Below, piece by piece: positions 9,151 through 17,346 of a stretch of 64,000 nt of DNA. Position 1 is the stretch's first letter, and each line of letters starts with the position of its first letter. A model generated the notes under the pieces. The model had not been told where the DNA came from. It worked only from the letters and a program-made list of their open reading frames with translations, and made no database searches. Both the position numbers and the translations under genes were made by a program. This stretch comes from Bog-756 sp963727955. Lineage in GTDB: Bacteria; Actinomycetota; Acidimicrobiia; Acidimicrobiales; RAAP-2. The stretch spans positions 62,001 through 126,000 of the forward strand of contig CAVSII010000002.1 of assembly GCA_963727955.1 (NCBI GenBank), given 5' to 3'.

Positions 9151-10500
9151 ATGGACAAACGGCAGATGTCGTTGGTGGGATTCATGCAGGCTGGAAGCAC
9201 AACGGTCTACGCCGGATCGTGGCGTCACCCGGCCACCGAGCACGGATTCCTGACCGCCGGGTACTACGCCAAGCTCGGTCGGACGCTCGAAGAGGGTTGC
9301 TTCGACATGATGTTCTTCGACGACCGCCTGGCCATGCCCGGGATCTACGGCGGATCGGTCGGCGACGCCGTCCGCCTCGGGGCCCGTCCGGTCAAGTTGG
9401 ACCTGAGCGTCGTCCTCGGCGTGGTGGCGGGGGCGACGGATCGGATCGGCCTTGGCGCCACCTATTCGACCACCTACTACTCGCCTTTCCACGTGGCCCG
9501 CACCTTCGCCACCCTCGACCACCTGTCCGGCGGCCGGGCGGCGTGGAACATCGTGACCTCGGTCAACGACAGCGAGGCCCAGAACTACGGGTTCGAAGAA
9601 CACCTGGCCCACGATGCCCGCTACGACCGGGCCGACGAGTTCCTCGAGGTGGCCACCGGTCTGTGGGACACCTGGGAGGACGACACCCTCGTCCTCGACC
9701 GTGACAGCGGCATCTTCGCCGATCCCGACAGGGTCCACGAACTCGGTCACCGAGGAAAGTGGTTCAGTGCCCGCGGACCGCTCACCGTGCCGAGGTCGCC
9801 CCAGGGCCGACCGGTTCTCCTCCAGGCCGGATCGTCGGGTCGGGGACAGGAGTTCGCGGCCCGTTGGGCGGAGCTCATCTTCACCGGCGATCCCGACATG
9901 GAGATCGCCCTCTCGCACTACAAGAACCAGAAGGAGTCGATCGCCGCCGTCGGGCGTGACCCCGAGTTGGTCAAGATGCTGCCGATGGTCTACACCGTCG
10001 TCGGCGAGTCCCACGCTCACGCCGTCGAAAGGGAGGATCTGTTCCTCAACTCGCTGGTCGATCCACAAGCATCCTTGGTCCTGCTGTCGGAGCTGATGAA
10101 CTACGACTTCTCGGGGTTGGCCATCGACGCACCCATCACCGACGAGCTGATCGGTTCCGTGTCGGGAATCCGGGGGCTGGTACAGAACCTCAAGAAGCAC
10201 ATCGGTGGGGACACGGTGACCCTGGCCGACCTGGCCGGGCATCGGGCCACGCTGCTCCAAGGCCCCCGGTTCGTGGGCACGGGACCGGAGGTGGCCGACC
10301 AGATGGAGGAGTGGGTCGAGGCCCGGGCCTGCGACGGTTTCGTGGTGGCGGCCACCCACTGCCCGGGGGCCTACGAGGACGTCGTCCGGCTGGTCGTCCC
10401 TGAGCTCCAACGACGCGGGGTGTTCCGTGACCGCTACACCGGTGGGACCCTGCGCGACACGCTCGGGCTGGCCCGTCCGGCTTCGGTGCACAGTGCCTGA
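9151..10500 (+). CDS. LLM-class FMN-dependent monooxygenase (NtaA/SnaA/DszA-like)
   Basis: A 449-residue bacterial luciferase-like flavoprotein. Family marks are FDMMFFDDRLAMP near the N-terminus, GATYSTTYYSPFHVARTFATLDHLSGGRAAWNIVTS and the ALNYG-type segment EAQNYGFEEH. Further on come RGPLTVPRSPQGRPVLLQAG and the C-terminal DGFVVAATHCPG. The length is normal for the nitrilotriacetate/dibenzothiophene-sulfone type (about 450). These enzymes need FMNH2 from a separate reductase; none is adjacent. The frame opens at 9070, but that ATG overlaps the GntR start. ATG 9151 has AGAGGAG upstream and gives the family N-terminus (KRQMSLVGFMQAGST). It overlaps the CoA-transferase start by eight bases. 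Confidence 0.9.
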   Translation: MDKRQMSLVGFMQAGSTTVYAGSWRHPATEHGFLTAGYYAKLGRTLEEGCFDMMFFDDRLAMPGIYGGSVGDAVRLGARPVKLDLSVVLGVVAGATDRIGLGATYSTTYYSPFHVARTFATLDHLSGGRAAWNIVTSVNDSEAQNYGFEEHLAHDARYDRADEFLEVATGLWDTWEDDTLVLDRDSGIFADPDRVHELGHRGKWFSARGPLTVPRSPQGRPVLLQAGSSGRGQEFAARWAELIFTGDPDMEIALSHYKNQKESIAAVGRDPELVKMLPMVYTVVGESHAHAVEREDLFLNSLVDPQASLVLLSELMNYDFSGLAIDAPITDELIGSVSGIRGLVQNLKKHIGGDTVTLADLAGHRATLLQGPRFVGTGPEVADQMEEWVEARACDGFVVAATHCPGAYEDVVRLVVPELQRRGVFRDRYTGGTLRDTLGLARPASVHSA

Positions 10501-11695
10501 AACCCCGGTGCCACTCGAGGGGATACGGGTGGTGGACGCGGCCACACTGGCCGCCGGCCCTCTGGTGGCTACGGCAATGGGTGAGTTCGGCGCCGACGTC
10601 ATCAAGGTGGAACAACCGGGGGCCGGTGATCCTCTCCGCACCTGGGGCGACCGCAAGGACGGGATGGGGCTGGTGTGGAAGAGCATGAGCCGCAACAAGC
10701 GTTGTGTCACTCTCGATCTCCGACACGCTGACGGTCAGGGGCTCTTCCACGATCTCCTCGCCCAGAGCGACGTGCTCATCGTCAACAACCGGCCCAGTGC
10801 GCTGGGCCGCTGGGGGATCGACTACGAGTCGGTGCACGATCGCCATCCGGACATCGTCATGCTCCACGTGAGCGGCTACGGGCGGGGAGGGCCCAAGAGC
10901 GACCGGCCCGGGTTCGGGACCCTGGCCGAGGCCATGAGCGGTTTTGCCCACCTGACCGGCCAGCCGGAGGGTCCTCCGACCCTGCCTCCGTTCATGCTGG
11001 CCGACGGCGTGGCCGCCCTGGCCGCCACCTACGCCGTCATGATGGCCCTCTACCACCGCGACGTGCACGGCGGAGGGGGGCAGTTGGTGGACGTGAACCT
11101 CATCGAGCCTTTGGCCCGTCTCATCGAGTCCGCCACCCTGGCCTACGACCAACTGGGGAAGGTCACCGGTCGGGCGGGCAACCGCATCGACGCCAGCGCA
11201 CCGCGTAACGCCTACCGGACCGCCGACGACAAGTGGCTGGCCCTCTCCAGTGCCTCCCCCAACATTGTGGTCAGGCTCTATCGGGCCATCGATCGCCCGG
11301 ACCTGGCCGATGACCCCGACTACGTCGACCCGCTCCCCCGACAGGTGCGGGCGGGCGAGGTGGACGGGCTGGTGGCCGACTGGGTTCGTGATCGCACTCT
11401 GGCCCAGGCCATGGCCGTCTTCGAGGCGGCCTCGGTGGCCGCCGCACCCGTTTACGATGCTCAGCAATTGATGGCCGACGACCACCTGCGGGCCAGGGGG
11501 ACTTTCGTCCGGGTGGACGATCCCGACCTCGGCCCGATGACCGTGCAGGCGCCGGTGGCCGTCCTGACCGAGACCCCGGCTCGGATCACCCATCTGGGGC
11601 GAGCCCTGGGCGCCGACAACGACGCCGTCTATGGTGATCTGCTCGACGTCGGTCCGGAGCGACTCGCAGCCCTGCGGGCCGCCGGCATCATTTGA
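10493..11695 (+). CDS. Class III CoA-transferase (CaiB/BaiF family)
   Basis: A 400-residue member of the formyl-CoA/carnitine CoA-transferase family, which moves CoA between acyl groups in the cytoplasm. Typical segments are LEGIRVVDAATLAAGP, LGEFGADVIKVEQP-like (MGEFGADVIKVEQPGAGD), the HVSGYGRGGP loop and GFGTLAEAMSG around the catalytic Asp region. The C-terminal half has PLARLIESATLAYDQLG and DDPDLGPMTVQAP. I chose GTG 10493, which overlaps the TGA of the monooxygenase; the upstream 22 codons carry no homology. It overlaps the next gene. Two further paralogs are at 38126 and 45469. Confidence 0.9.
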   Translation: MPETPVPLEGIRVVDAATLAAGPLVATAMGEFGADVIKVEQPGAGDPLRTWGDRKDGMGLVWKSMSRNKRCVTLDLRHADGQGLFHDLLAQSDVLIVNNRPSALGRWGIDYESVHDRHPDIVMLHVSGYGRGGPKSDRPGFGTLAEAMSGFAHLTGQPEGPPTLPPFMLADGVAALAATYAVMMALYHRDVHGGGGQLVDVNLIEPLARLIESATLAYDQLGKVTGRAGNRIDASAPRNAYRTADDKWLALSSASPNIVVRLYRAIDRPDLADDPDYVDPLPRQVRAGEVDGLVADWVRDRTLAQAMAVFEAASVAAAPVYDAQQLMADDHLRARGTFVRVDDPDLGPMTVQAPVAVLTETPARITHLGRALGADNDAVYGDLLDVGPERLAALRAAGII

Positions 11696-11718
11696 CCGCC
11701 ATGTCCATGGAGGCACCC

Positions 11719-12642
11719 ATGCGGGGACCCCGAGCCCGACGCTCGGAGCTGGCCACGCCGGCCAGCAGCGAGCGGATGTGCGAGAAGGCCGCCGGCTCCG
11801 ATGCCGATCTCGTCTTCCTCGATCTCGAGGACGCCTGTGCCCCGGTGGCCAAGGAGGGGGCGCGGGGGACAGCGGTCGCCGCGCTCACCGGTTGCGACTG
11901 GGGACGGACAGTCCGGGCCGTCAGGGTCAACGGGCTGGAGACGCCGTGGTGTTACGGGGACATCATCGAGGTGGTCACCGGTGCACGGGAGGCGCTGGAC
12001 GTCCTCATCGTCCCCAAAGCGCGATCGGCCCGCGATGTCTGGTGGGTCGATGTCCTCCTCACCCAGCTCGAGTCCAAGCTGGGACTGACCAAGCGCATCG
12101 GGCTCGAGGTGTTGATCGAGGAGGCGGAAGGTCTGACCAACGCGGCGGCCATCGCCGGCGCCAGCAACCGGCTCGAGGCGATCATCTTCGGGGCTGGTGA
12201 TCTGTCGGCCTCGCTGCGGGCCCGGGTCGACGGCAATTTCGACCCGGTGAGCGCCTACCCGGGCGACTTCTGGCATTTCGCCCGCGTCCAGATACTGGCG
12301 GCGGCCAGGGCGGCCGGCATCGACGCCATCGACGCGCCGCATCCGGCCTACCAGGACCCCGAGGGATTTCGCCGATCGGCGGTGTACGCCAGCCTGTTGG
12401 GCTTCGACGGCAAATGGGCCATCCATCCCGACCAGATCCCGATCGCCAACGAGGTGTTCGCCCCCACGCCAGACGAGGTCGAGGACGCCCGTCAGTCCAT
12501 CGAGGCCTACCGCACCTCGGAGGCCGAGGGCGTCGGCGCCATCGGCCGCCACGGCAAGCTGGTGGATGCCGCCCACATGCGGCTGGCAGCCAACGTCCTC
12601 TACAAGGCGGGGTTGGCCGGCCAAGCCGACCCGACTTCGTGA
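11719..12642 (+). CDS. HpcH/HpaI (CitE-type) CoA lyase
   Basis: A 307-residue TIM-barrel lyase of the citrate lyase beta/malyl-CoA lyase family. Motifs are RRSELATPASSERMCEKA at the N-terminus, DLVFLDLEDACAP (substrate phosphate and Mg region), GLEVLIEEAEGL with the Mg-binding Glu, and FGAGDLSASL with the Mg-binding Asp. DGKWAIHPDQIPIANEVF is characteristic of the CitE-like group. Expected chemistry is reversible cleavage of a beta-hydroxyacyl-CoA such as malyl- or methylmalyl-CoA. ATG 11719 has GGAGG five bases upstream; in-frame alternatives are ATG 11701 and TTG 11692. It follows the CoA-transferase with overlapping or near-overlapping ends, so the two probably form one pathway step pair. 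Confidence 0.88.
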   Translation: MRGPRARRSELATPASSERMCEKAAGSDADLVFLDLEDACAPVAKEGARGTAVAALTGCDWGRTVRAVRVNGLETPWCYGDIIEVVTGAREALDVLIVPKARSARDVWWVDVLLTQLESKLGLTKRIGLEVLIEEAEGLTNAAAIAGASNRLEAIIFGAGDLSASLRARVDGNFDPVSAYPGDFWHFARVQILAAARAAGIDAIDAPHPAYQDPEGFRRSAVYASLLGFDGKWAIHPDQIPIANEVFAPTPDEVEDARQSIEAYRTSEAEGVGAIGRHGKLVDAAHMRLAANVLYKAGLAGQADPTS

Positions 12643-12669
12643 ACCGGGAAGGGACCCAGAGGTGAAGTC

Positions 12670-13758
12670 ATGACCGGGCCGCACAGCGTGGAGCCGTACA
12701 GGGTGGTTCAGTGGGCCACCGGCAACATTGGGGCACGGTCCCTTCGTGCCGTGGTCGAACACCCCACCCTGTCGTTGGCCGGGCTCTACGTCTACGCCCC
12801 CGACAAGGTCGGTCGGGACGCCGGCGAGCTGTGCGGACTTCCGACGACCGGGGTGGTCGCTACCGACGACCTCGAACAGATCGTCGCCCTCGGTGCCGAC
12901 TGCGTCCTGTACATGCCCCGCCAGTGCGAGATCGACAACCTGTGCCGCCTCCTCGAGTCGGGGGTAAACGTCGTGACCACCCGGGGCGAATTCCACCACC
13001 CGGCAGCATGGATGCCCCCACCCGGCAGCGCATCGACGACGCCTGCCGGCGGGGCAACACCTCTATCCACAGCACCGGCAGCAGCCCGGGGTTCATCTCC
13101 GAGGCCGTCCCACTCGGTTCTGACCTCGATACAGAGGCAGATCGAGGAGGTGGTCATCGCCGAGTTCGCCGATCTGTCCCAGCGTGACTCCCCGGAGTTG
13201 TTGTTCGGGCTGATGGGCTTCGGGCGTGATCCCGGAACCTTCGGGGACGACCGTTGGTCCCACGGGGCGCAGAGCTTCGGTCCGTCGCTTCGACTGGTGG
13301 CCGAGTCGCTCTCCCTGCCTCTCGACTCGGTGGAGGCCAGCGGCGAGATCGCCGTGGCCACCCGTTCGATGGAGATCGCCGCCGGAACGCTCGAGGGCGG
13401 TACGGTCGCCGGGCAACGCATGAGGGTGAGCGGGATGCGTGGCGGGCGCCCGCTCCTCAGTTTCGTGGCCACCTGGTTCTGTACGACGGAGCTCGAGCCG
13501 GCATGGGATCTGGGCCCGACCGGCTGGCGCATCTCGGTCGTCGGGGACGCACCGTTGGAGGTCGAGATGCGTTTTGCCGTCCCCCTGGAGAGCATGGGGG
13601 ATTGGACGCCGGGCTACACGGCCAATCGGGCCGTCAATGCCGTGCCTTTCGTGTGCCAGGCCGAACCGGGCATCCGCACCAGCGTGGACCTGCCCCAGAT
13701 CATCGGAACCCTGCGACAGGGTCCGGTCGACCGGCGAGCGCGGCGGTCGAACGGATGA
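12670..13758 (+). CDS. DapB-N / 2,4-diaminopentanoate dehydrogenase-like NAD(P) oxidoreductase, internally frame-scrambled
   Basis: A 362-residue frame. The N-terminal Rossmann domain is clear (YRVVQWATGNIGARSLRAVV, then LYMPRQCEIDNLCRLLESG and VVTTRGEFHHPA), and the C-terminal domain (about 160-350) matches the dihydrodipicolinate-reductase-like/DAPDH group. Residues about 112-149 do not fit. The neighbouring +1-phase frame over the same bases reads SMDAPTRQRIDDAC and then STGSSPGFISEAVP, a conserved family segment. One base is missing near 13003-13006 and one extra G is present near 13116-13117, so the frame returns and the total length is kept. The ribosome site AGAGGTGA precedes ATG 12670, and the stop overlaps the DUF35 start (ATGA). 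Confidence 0.8.
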   Translation: MTGPHSVEPYRVVQWATGNIGARSLRAVVEHPTLSLAGLYVYAPDKVGRDAGELCGLPTTGVVATDDLEQIVALGADCVLYMPRQCEIDNLCRLLESGVNVVTTRGEFHHPAAWMPPPGSASTTPAGGATPLSTAPAAARGSSPRPSHSVLTSIQRQIEEVVIAEFADLSQRDSPELLFGLMGFGRDPGTFGDDRWSHGAQSFGPSLRLVAESLSLPLDSVEASGEIAVATRSMEIAAGTLEGGTVAGQRMRVSGMRGGRPLLSFVATWFCTTELEPAWDLGPTGWRISVVGDAPLEVEMRFAVPLESMGDWTPGYTANRAVNAVPFVCQAEPGIRTSVDLPQIIGTLRQGPVDRRARRSNG

Positions 13759-14164
13759 GGCCCCTGCCTGAACTGACACCGGCCACCGAGTGGTTCTGGA
13801 CCTCCGGTGCCGATGGTCGTCTGCGCATCCAGGGGTGCACGGACTGTGGCTCGCTCGTCCACCCGCCCGTCCCCATCTGCCCCGTCTGCCGGAGCCGCCG
13901 CTCGGAACCCACGGTCGTCTCCGGCCGGGGCACCATCGTCGGCTACACGGTCAACCATCACCAGTGGTCGCCTGACTTCGCGCCGCCCTACGCACTGGCC
14001 GTCGTCGCTCTGGCCGAAGACCCGAGCGTCCGCCTCACCACCCGGATCGTGGGGTGTGACCCCGACGAGGTCGCCATCGGCCAGGAGGTAACCGTCCGGT
14101 TCGAACAGTGCGAGGACGTCTGGCTCCCCCTGTTCGAGCTCACCGGCGAGATGGTGGCGGATGA
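13755..14164 (+). CDS. DUF35 OB-fold / zinc-ribbon acyl-CoA-associated protein
   Basis: Starts at ATG 13755 overlapping the previous stop. The first 50 residues carry a rubredoxin-like zinc ribbon with paired cysteines (CTDCGSLVHPPVPICPVC), followed by an OB fold (GTIVGYTVNHHQW, PYALAVVALAED, VTVRFEQCEDVWLPLFEL). Such proteins pair with SCP-x-type thiolases and act as scaffolds or partners in acyl-CoA cleavage, and the thiolase gene starts right behind. The domain ends near 14150, but the frame stays open to 14864, running 700 bases through the thiolase gene. A TGA at 14162-14164 overlapping the thiolase ATG would be the natural end in the +2 phase. A one-base indel just upstream is therefore likely, and the end given here is inferred. 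Confidence 0.78.
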
Positions 14165-15381
14165 CCCGGTCCCTGCCCCCGAACGCCCCAGCCCCGCGTC
14201 GGCCGCTGGGCGACCACCGGTTCGAGCACCGTTCCGTACTGTCCGGCGTGGGGCGGTCGCAGCTGGGTCGACGACTGATGGTCGATCCGCTGTCGTTGAC
14301 CATGGACGCCTGCCTGGCAGCGGTGGCCGACGCCGGATTGGCGCTGGAGGACATCGACGGGCTGTCCACCTATCCGGGGCCGGCATCGATGGGCATGAGC
14401 GAGGGCGGCACCGCCGCCGTGGAGGAGGCCCTGCGGCTGCATCCCACCTGGATCAACGGAGGGGGCGAGCTCCCCGGCCCGGGCGGCGCCGTCATCGCCG
14501 CCATGCTGGCCGTGGCCGCCGGCCTGTGTCGCCACGTCCTGTGCTTCCGGACCGTCTGGGAGTCATCGTTTGCCGCCCTCCGCCTGGGCGGCCCCGGTGG
14601 GGGCCGCTCGTCGGGCCCGTCGGCCTTCCGTGTTCCGTTCGGTGCACTGTCGGCGGCCAACTGGATCGCCATGAACGCCAATCAGTACCTTCACCGCTAC
14701 GGCGCCTCCCGGGAGATGCTCGGCCTGATCGCGCTCAACGGACGAGCCAATGCGGCCCGGAACCCGGCCGCCATCTACCGCGACCCCATGACCATGGACG
14801 ACTACCTGTCGGCCCGGCCCATCACCTCGCCTTTCGGGCTCTTCGACTGCGATGTCCCCTGTGACGGATCGATCGCCGTTGTGGTATCCGATGCATCGGT
14901 GGCGGCCGATCTGCCCCGGCCGGCCATCCGCATCGAGGCGGTCGGAACCCAGATCGCCGAGCGGGTCTCCTGGGATCAGGGAACCATCACCCACGAGCCC
15001 CAGGTGATCGGCCAGTCCGCCCATCTCTGGTCCCGGACCAGCCTCGCGACCTGCCGATGTCGACCTGGCTCTGCTCTACGACGGGTTCACCTTCAACGCC
15101 ATCTCGTGGCTCGAGGCGCTCGGGTTCTGCGGATTCGGCGAAGCCAGTGACTGGCTCGAAGGCGGTCGCCGCATCGCCCCCGACGGGGAACTTCCCGTCA
15201 ACCCCCATGGCGGCCAGCTGTCTGAGGGGCGGACCCACGGATTCGGCTTTCTGTACGAGGCCGTCGTCCAGCTGCGCCACCAGGCGGGAGCACGACAGGT
15301 CCTCGGGGCCGGCACCGCCGTGGTCACCTCCGGGGGCGGCGTTCCCTCAGGCGTTCTTCTCCTCCACGCCACGGGGCGTAA
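14161..15381 (+). pseudogene. SCP-x-type thiolase, frameshifted near 15045
   Basis: From ATG 14161 the frame gives a thiolase-fold N-terminus (SGVGRSQLGRRLMVDPLSL, DACLAAVADAGL, GGSGAAV-like core, NANQYLHRYG) down to LWSRTSL. The matching continuation lies in the next frame: RPADVDLALLYDGFTFNAI, then FLYEAVVQLRHQAGARQV and a C-terminal SGGGVPSGVLLLHATGR. One extra base near 15046 separates the halves. Repaired, the product would be about 400 residues, normal for this family of acetyl-CoA acetyltransferase/lipid-transfer-like thiolases. Expected role is thiolytic or retro-aldol release of a CoA product with the DUF35 partner. No in-frame stop follows the conserved end; the second frame stays open to 15664. 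Confidence 0.75.
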
Positions 15382-15741
15382 CGGTCCTCCAACGCCACGG
15401 GACGTGACGGCCAGACAGCTAGAGCGGTGGACGGGGCGAGCTGTGCATGCGATGTGCGGCGGTGGCCTCGACCGACGGAGCCGGACTGTACGCAACGATT
15501 GGCTGGATCATTCACGCACGGTGGCATGTGTGCGGCACATCGTCTGGCTTGGCATCTATCTCGAGCGACATGGTGCTGGATGGGCACTAACATGTATGCG
15601 CCTGGTGGCACGGCGGCGTGTGCGCGCGTGGACGGCGCTGGTTGGAACGGTGCTTTCTGGCTGAAGATGGCGCTTGCGACATCTGTGGTGATGTTATCGC
15701 CTGCGCACGCATCAACGTAGGCGACGAGCAGCGGGGGGCTT
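15382..15741. other. Unassigned stretch at the thiolase / oxidase-segment border
   Basis: About 360 bases with no recognisable gene. The thiolase frame continues open to 15664 with residues unlike thiolases, and the three plus-strand frames contain scattered stops. The part near 15480-15730 looks less GC-rich than the flanks. It may be a recombination scar or a poor consensus region. Confidence 0.45.
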
Positions 15742-16462
15742 ATGAGCGCTGTGGCTCAGGAGACGCCAACCGCTGTCGGCGGATCCTACGGCGGGACGGA
15801 TCGACCAGTGGATCTGCTGGTGGAGCATGCGGTTTCTACACCTGTTGGGCTGATCTTCGTGGTGCTGGCGGGTGATGCACGCCGCGATGTCCCACCCGCA
15901 GATTGTGGGTTCTTCACGAACACGCACTCACCATCAAGATCGGATTCGTGCTGCTGTTGATCGTGATCGGCTTTTCCACCTGGGCAACGGACTGGTTGCC
16001 CACCACATGAAGCGGATGTCGGTTGGCTCCGGGTGGGCTTACGCCTACCTGGCGGCACTGTCCGTCGGCGCCCTCCGGTTGCCTCTTCGCCGCCTTCTGC
16101 TTCCTCACCGCCGTGTTCCGTCCCGACCGGAACCCGCACATCGTTGTGATGCTTTACGACATGGGGCTCCTGTTCTTCGTCGGGTCCTGGGTGCTTCATA
16201 ACCATGTATCTGGTTTTCGCTCTGGCCATTCTCCTGGACAAGAACCAATCTCCCAAGTGGCTGGCGTACGTGACCATCTGGCAGATCATGACCGAAGTTC
16301 TGGCCGCGCCCATCTTCATCTTCAAGAGCGGACCGTTCGCCTGGAACGGTGCGATGAGCTTGGCAGGGCACCCTGATCTTCGCGGTATGGCTGAGCTGCC
16401 AGATCATGCTCCGGAAGGCGATCGAGCAGCAACCGGCTGGCGAGCCGATCCAGGACTTCTGA
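15742..16462 (+). pseudogene. Multi-pass membrane protein, heavily frameshifted
   Basis: No single frame is coding throughout, but fragments in alternating frames join into one polytopic protein. In order they are MSAVAQETPTAVGG, HAAMSHPQIVG, TIKIGFVLLLIVIGFSTWAT, MKRMSVGSGWAYAYLAALS, FCFLTAVFRPDRNPHIVVML, MGLLFFVG, MYLVFALAILLDKNQS, WLAYVTIWQIMTEVLAAP and a C-terminal WLSCQIMLRKAIEQQ ending at TGA 16460-16462. At least six single-base shifts are needed. About five hydrophobic helices are visible. I do not recognise the family by name. It abuts the COX3-like gene (TGATG), so it was probably the first gene of an oxidase-type operon. Confidence 0.6.
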
Positions 16463-16501
16463 TGGGTCAGAGCCGGTCGGCGGCTACCGCGATGCGCGGC
16501 A

Positions 16502-17135
16502 GTGGGAACGCCCGGTGATACCCGCCGGGCAGGCCAGTCCGTGCGAGACGGTGCTCCAGGCGAGCCAGCCGACGCCGGTTCCCGGCGAGAGATCCGCTTG
16601 CCAGGGGAGGCCAGCATGTGGGTCTTCGTCCTGGGGGACATGGTCATCTTCGCCATGTACTTCATCGTCTACATGGTCGAGCGCGGGCGCCAGCCAGCGG
16701 TCTTCCTGGCGTCGCAGCAGGACCTCAACCAGAACATCGGACTGATCAACACCTTGTTGATGCTGACCAGCTCGTGGTTCGTCGCCCGGAGCGTGCTCGC
16801 CGCCCGCGCCGGCAAGCGGCAGCAGACGGTCCGGCTGGTGGAGGCTGGCGCGCTGTGCGGCGTCCTGTTCATCTTGGTGAAGATCTACGAATGGTGGTCA
16901 GAGATCAGCCACGGTCACACCCTGGTCACCAACGAGTTCTTCACCTGGTACTTCATCCGACCGCGGCACCTGGTCCTACGAGGTGGTGGGGCTGATCATT
17001 CTGACCGTCGTGCTCCGGGACCTCCGGCGCCCCCTCCCGTACCGGGTCTCCCTGGTGGGGTCGGGAGCCACCTTCTGGCACATGGTGGACCTGCTCTGGA
17101 TCGTGATCTTCGCGTTGATCTACGTGATGCGATGA
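16502..17135 (+). pseudogene. Haem-copper oxidase subunit III-like (NorE/COX3 family), frameshifted
   Basis: The main frame carries RLPGEASMWVFVLGDMVIF, then QDLNQNIGLINTLLMLTSS, FVARSVLAARAGK and CGVLFILVKIYEWWSEI up to FFTWYFI near 16950. This pattern is typical of COX3/NorE-like integral membrane subunits. The C-terminal helices follow in another frame (VVGLIILTVVLRDLRRP, then ATFWHMVDLLWIVIFALIY) and end at TGA 17133-17135. At least one indel lies between about 16955 and 16985. The N-terminal start is also unclear: an ATG at 16462 overlaps the previous stop but its frame closes quickly. No subunit I or II is in the window. Confidence 0.75.
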
Positions 17136-17139
17136 AGCG

Positions 17140-17346
17140 ATGACGACTACCCCCACCAAGCGCCTGACCTACGTCTGGGTGATCACCATCGCCATCACCA
17201 TCGTGGCGTCCTGGTTGGGCCGCACCACCCAGGTAAACGGTCACTACGTAGCCAGTACAACGGTGACCGCTCTCGTCCTGGCCATAGCGCTGGTCAAATG
17301 CCGCCTCATCATCGGATTCATGGAGGTGCGGACGCGATGGCTGGGC
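17140..17346 (+). pseudogene. Cytochrome c oxidase subunit IV-like (COX4_pro/NorF) fragment
   Basis: ATG 17140 follows the COX3-like stop closely. The first 65 residues match the small two- to three-helix subunit IV/NorF family: TKRLTYVWVITIAITIVASW, then TTVTALVLAIALVKCRLII and the signature GFMEVRT. After about 17335 the similarity stops, where the family normally has a third helix. The frame then runs on, antisense to the next gene, to 17889. The end given here is where homology ceases. Confidence 0.7.

Noticed and set aside
13254..14864. A single 536-residue plus-strand protein
   Set aside because: It joins the tail of the dehydrogenase gene (wrong frame), the DUF35 domain and antisense-like Arg/Gly-rich sequence across the thiolase gene.
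15427..15720. 97-residue plus-strand ORF as a gene
   Set aside because: No homology, no ribosome site, and it lies in the disturbed border between thiolase and oxidase segment.
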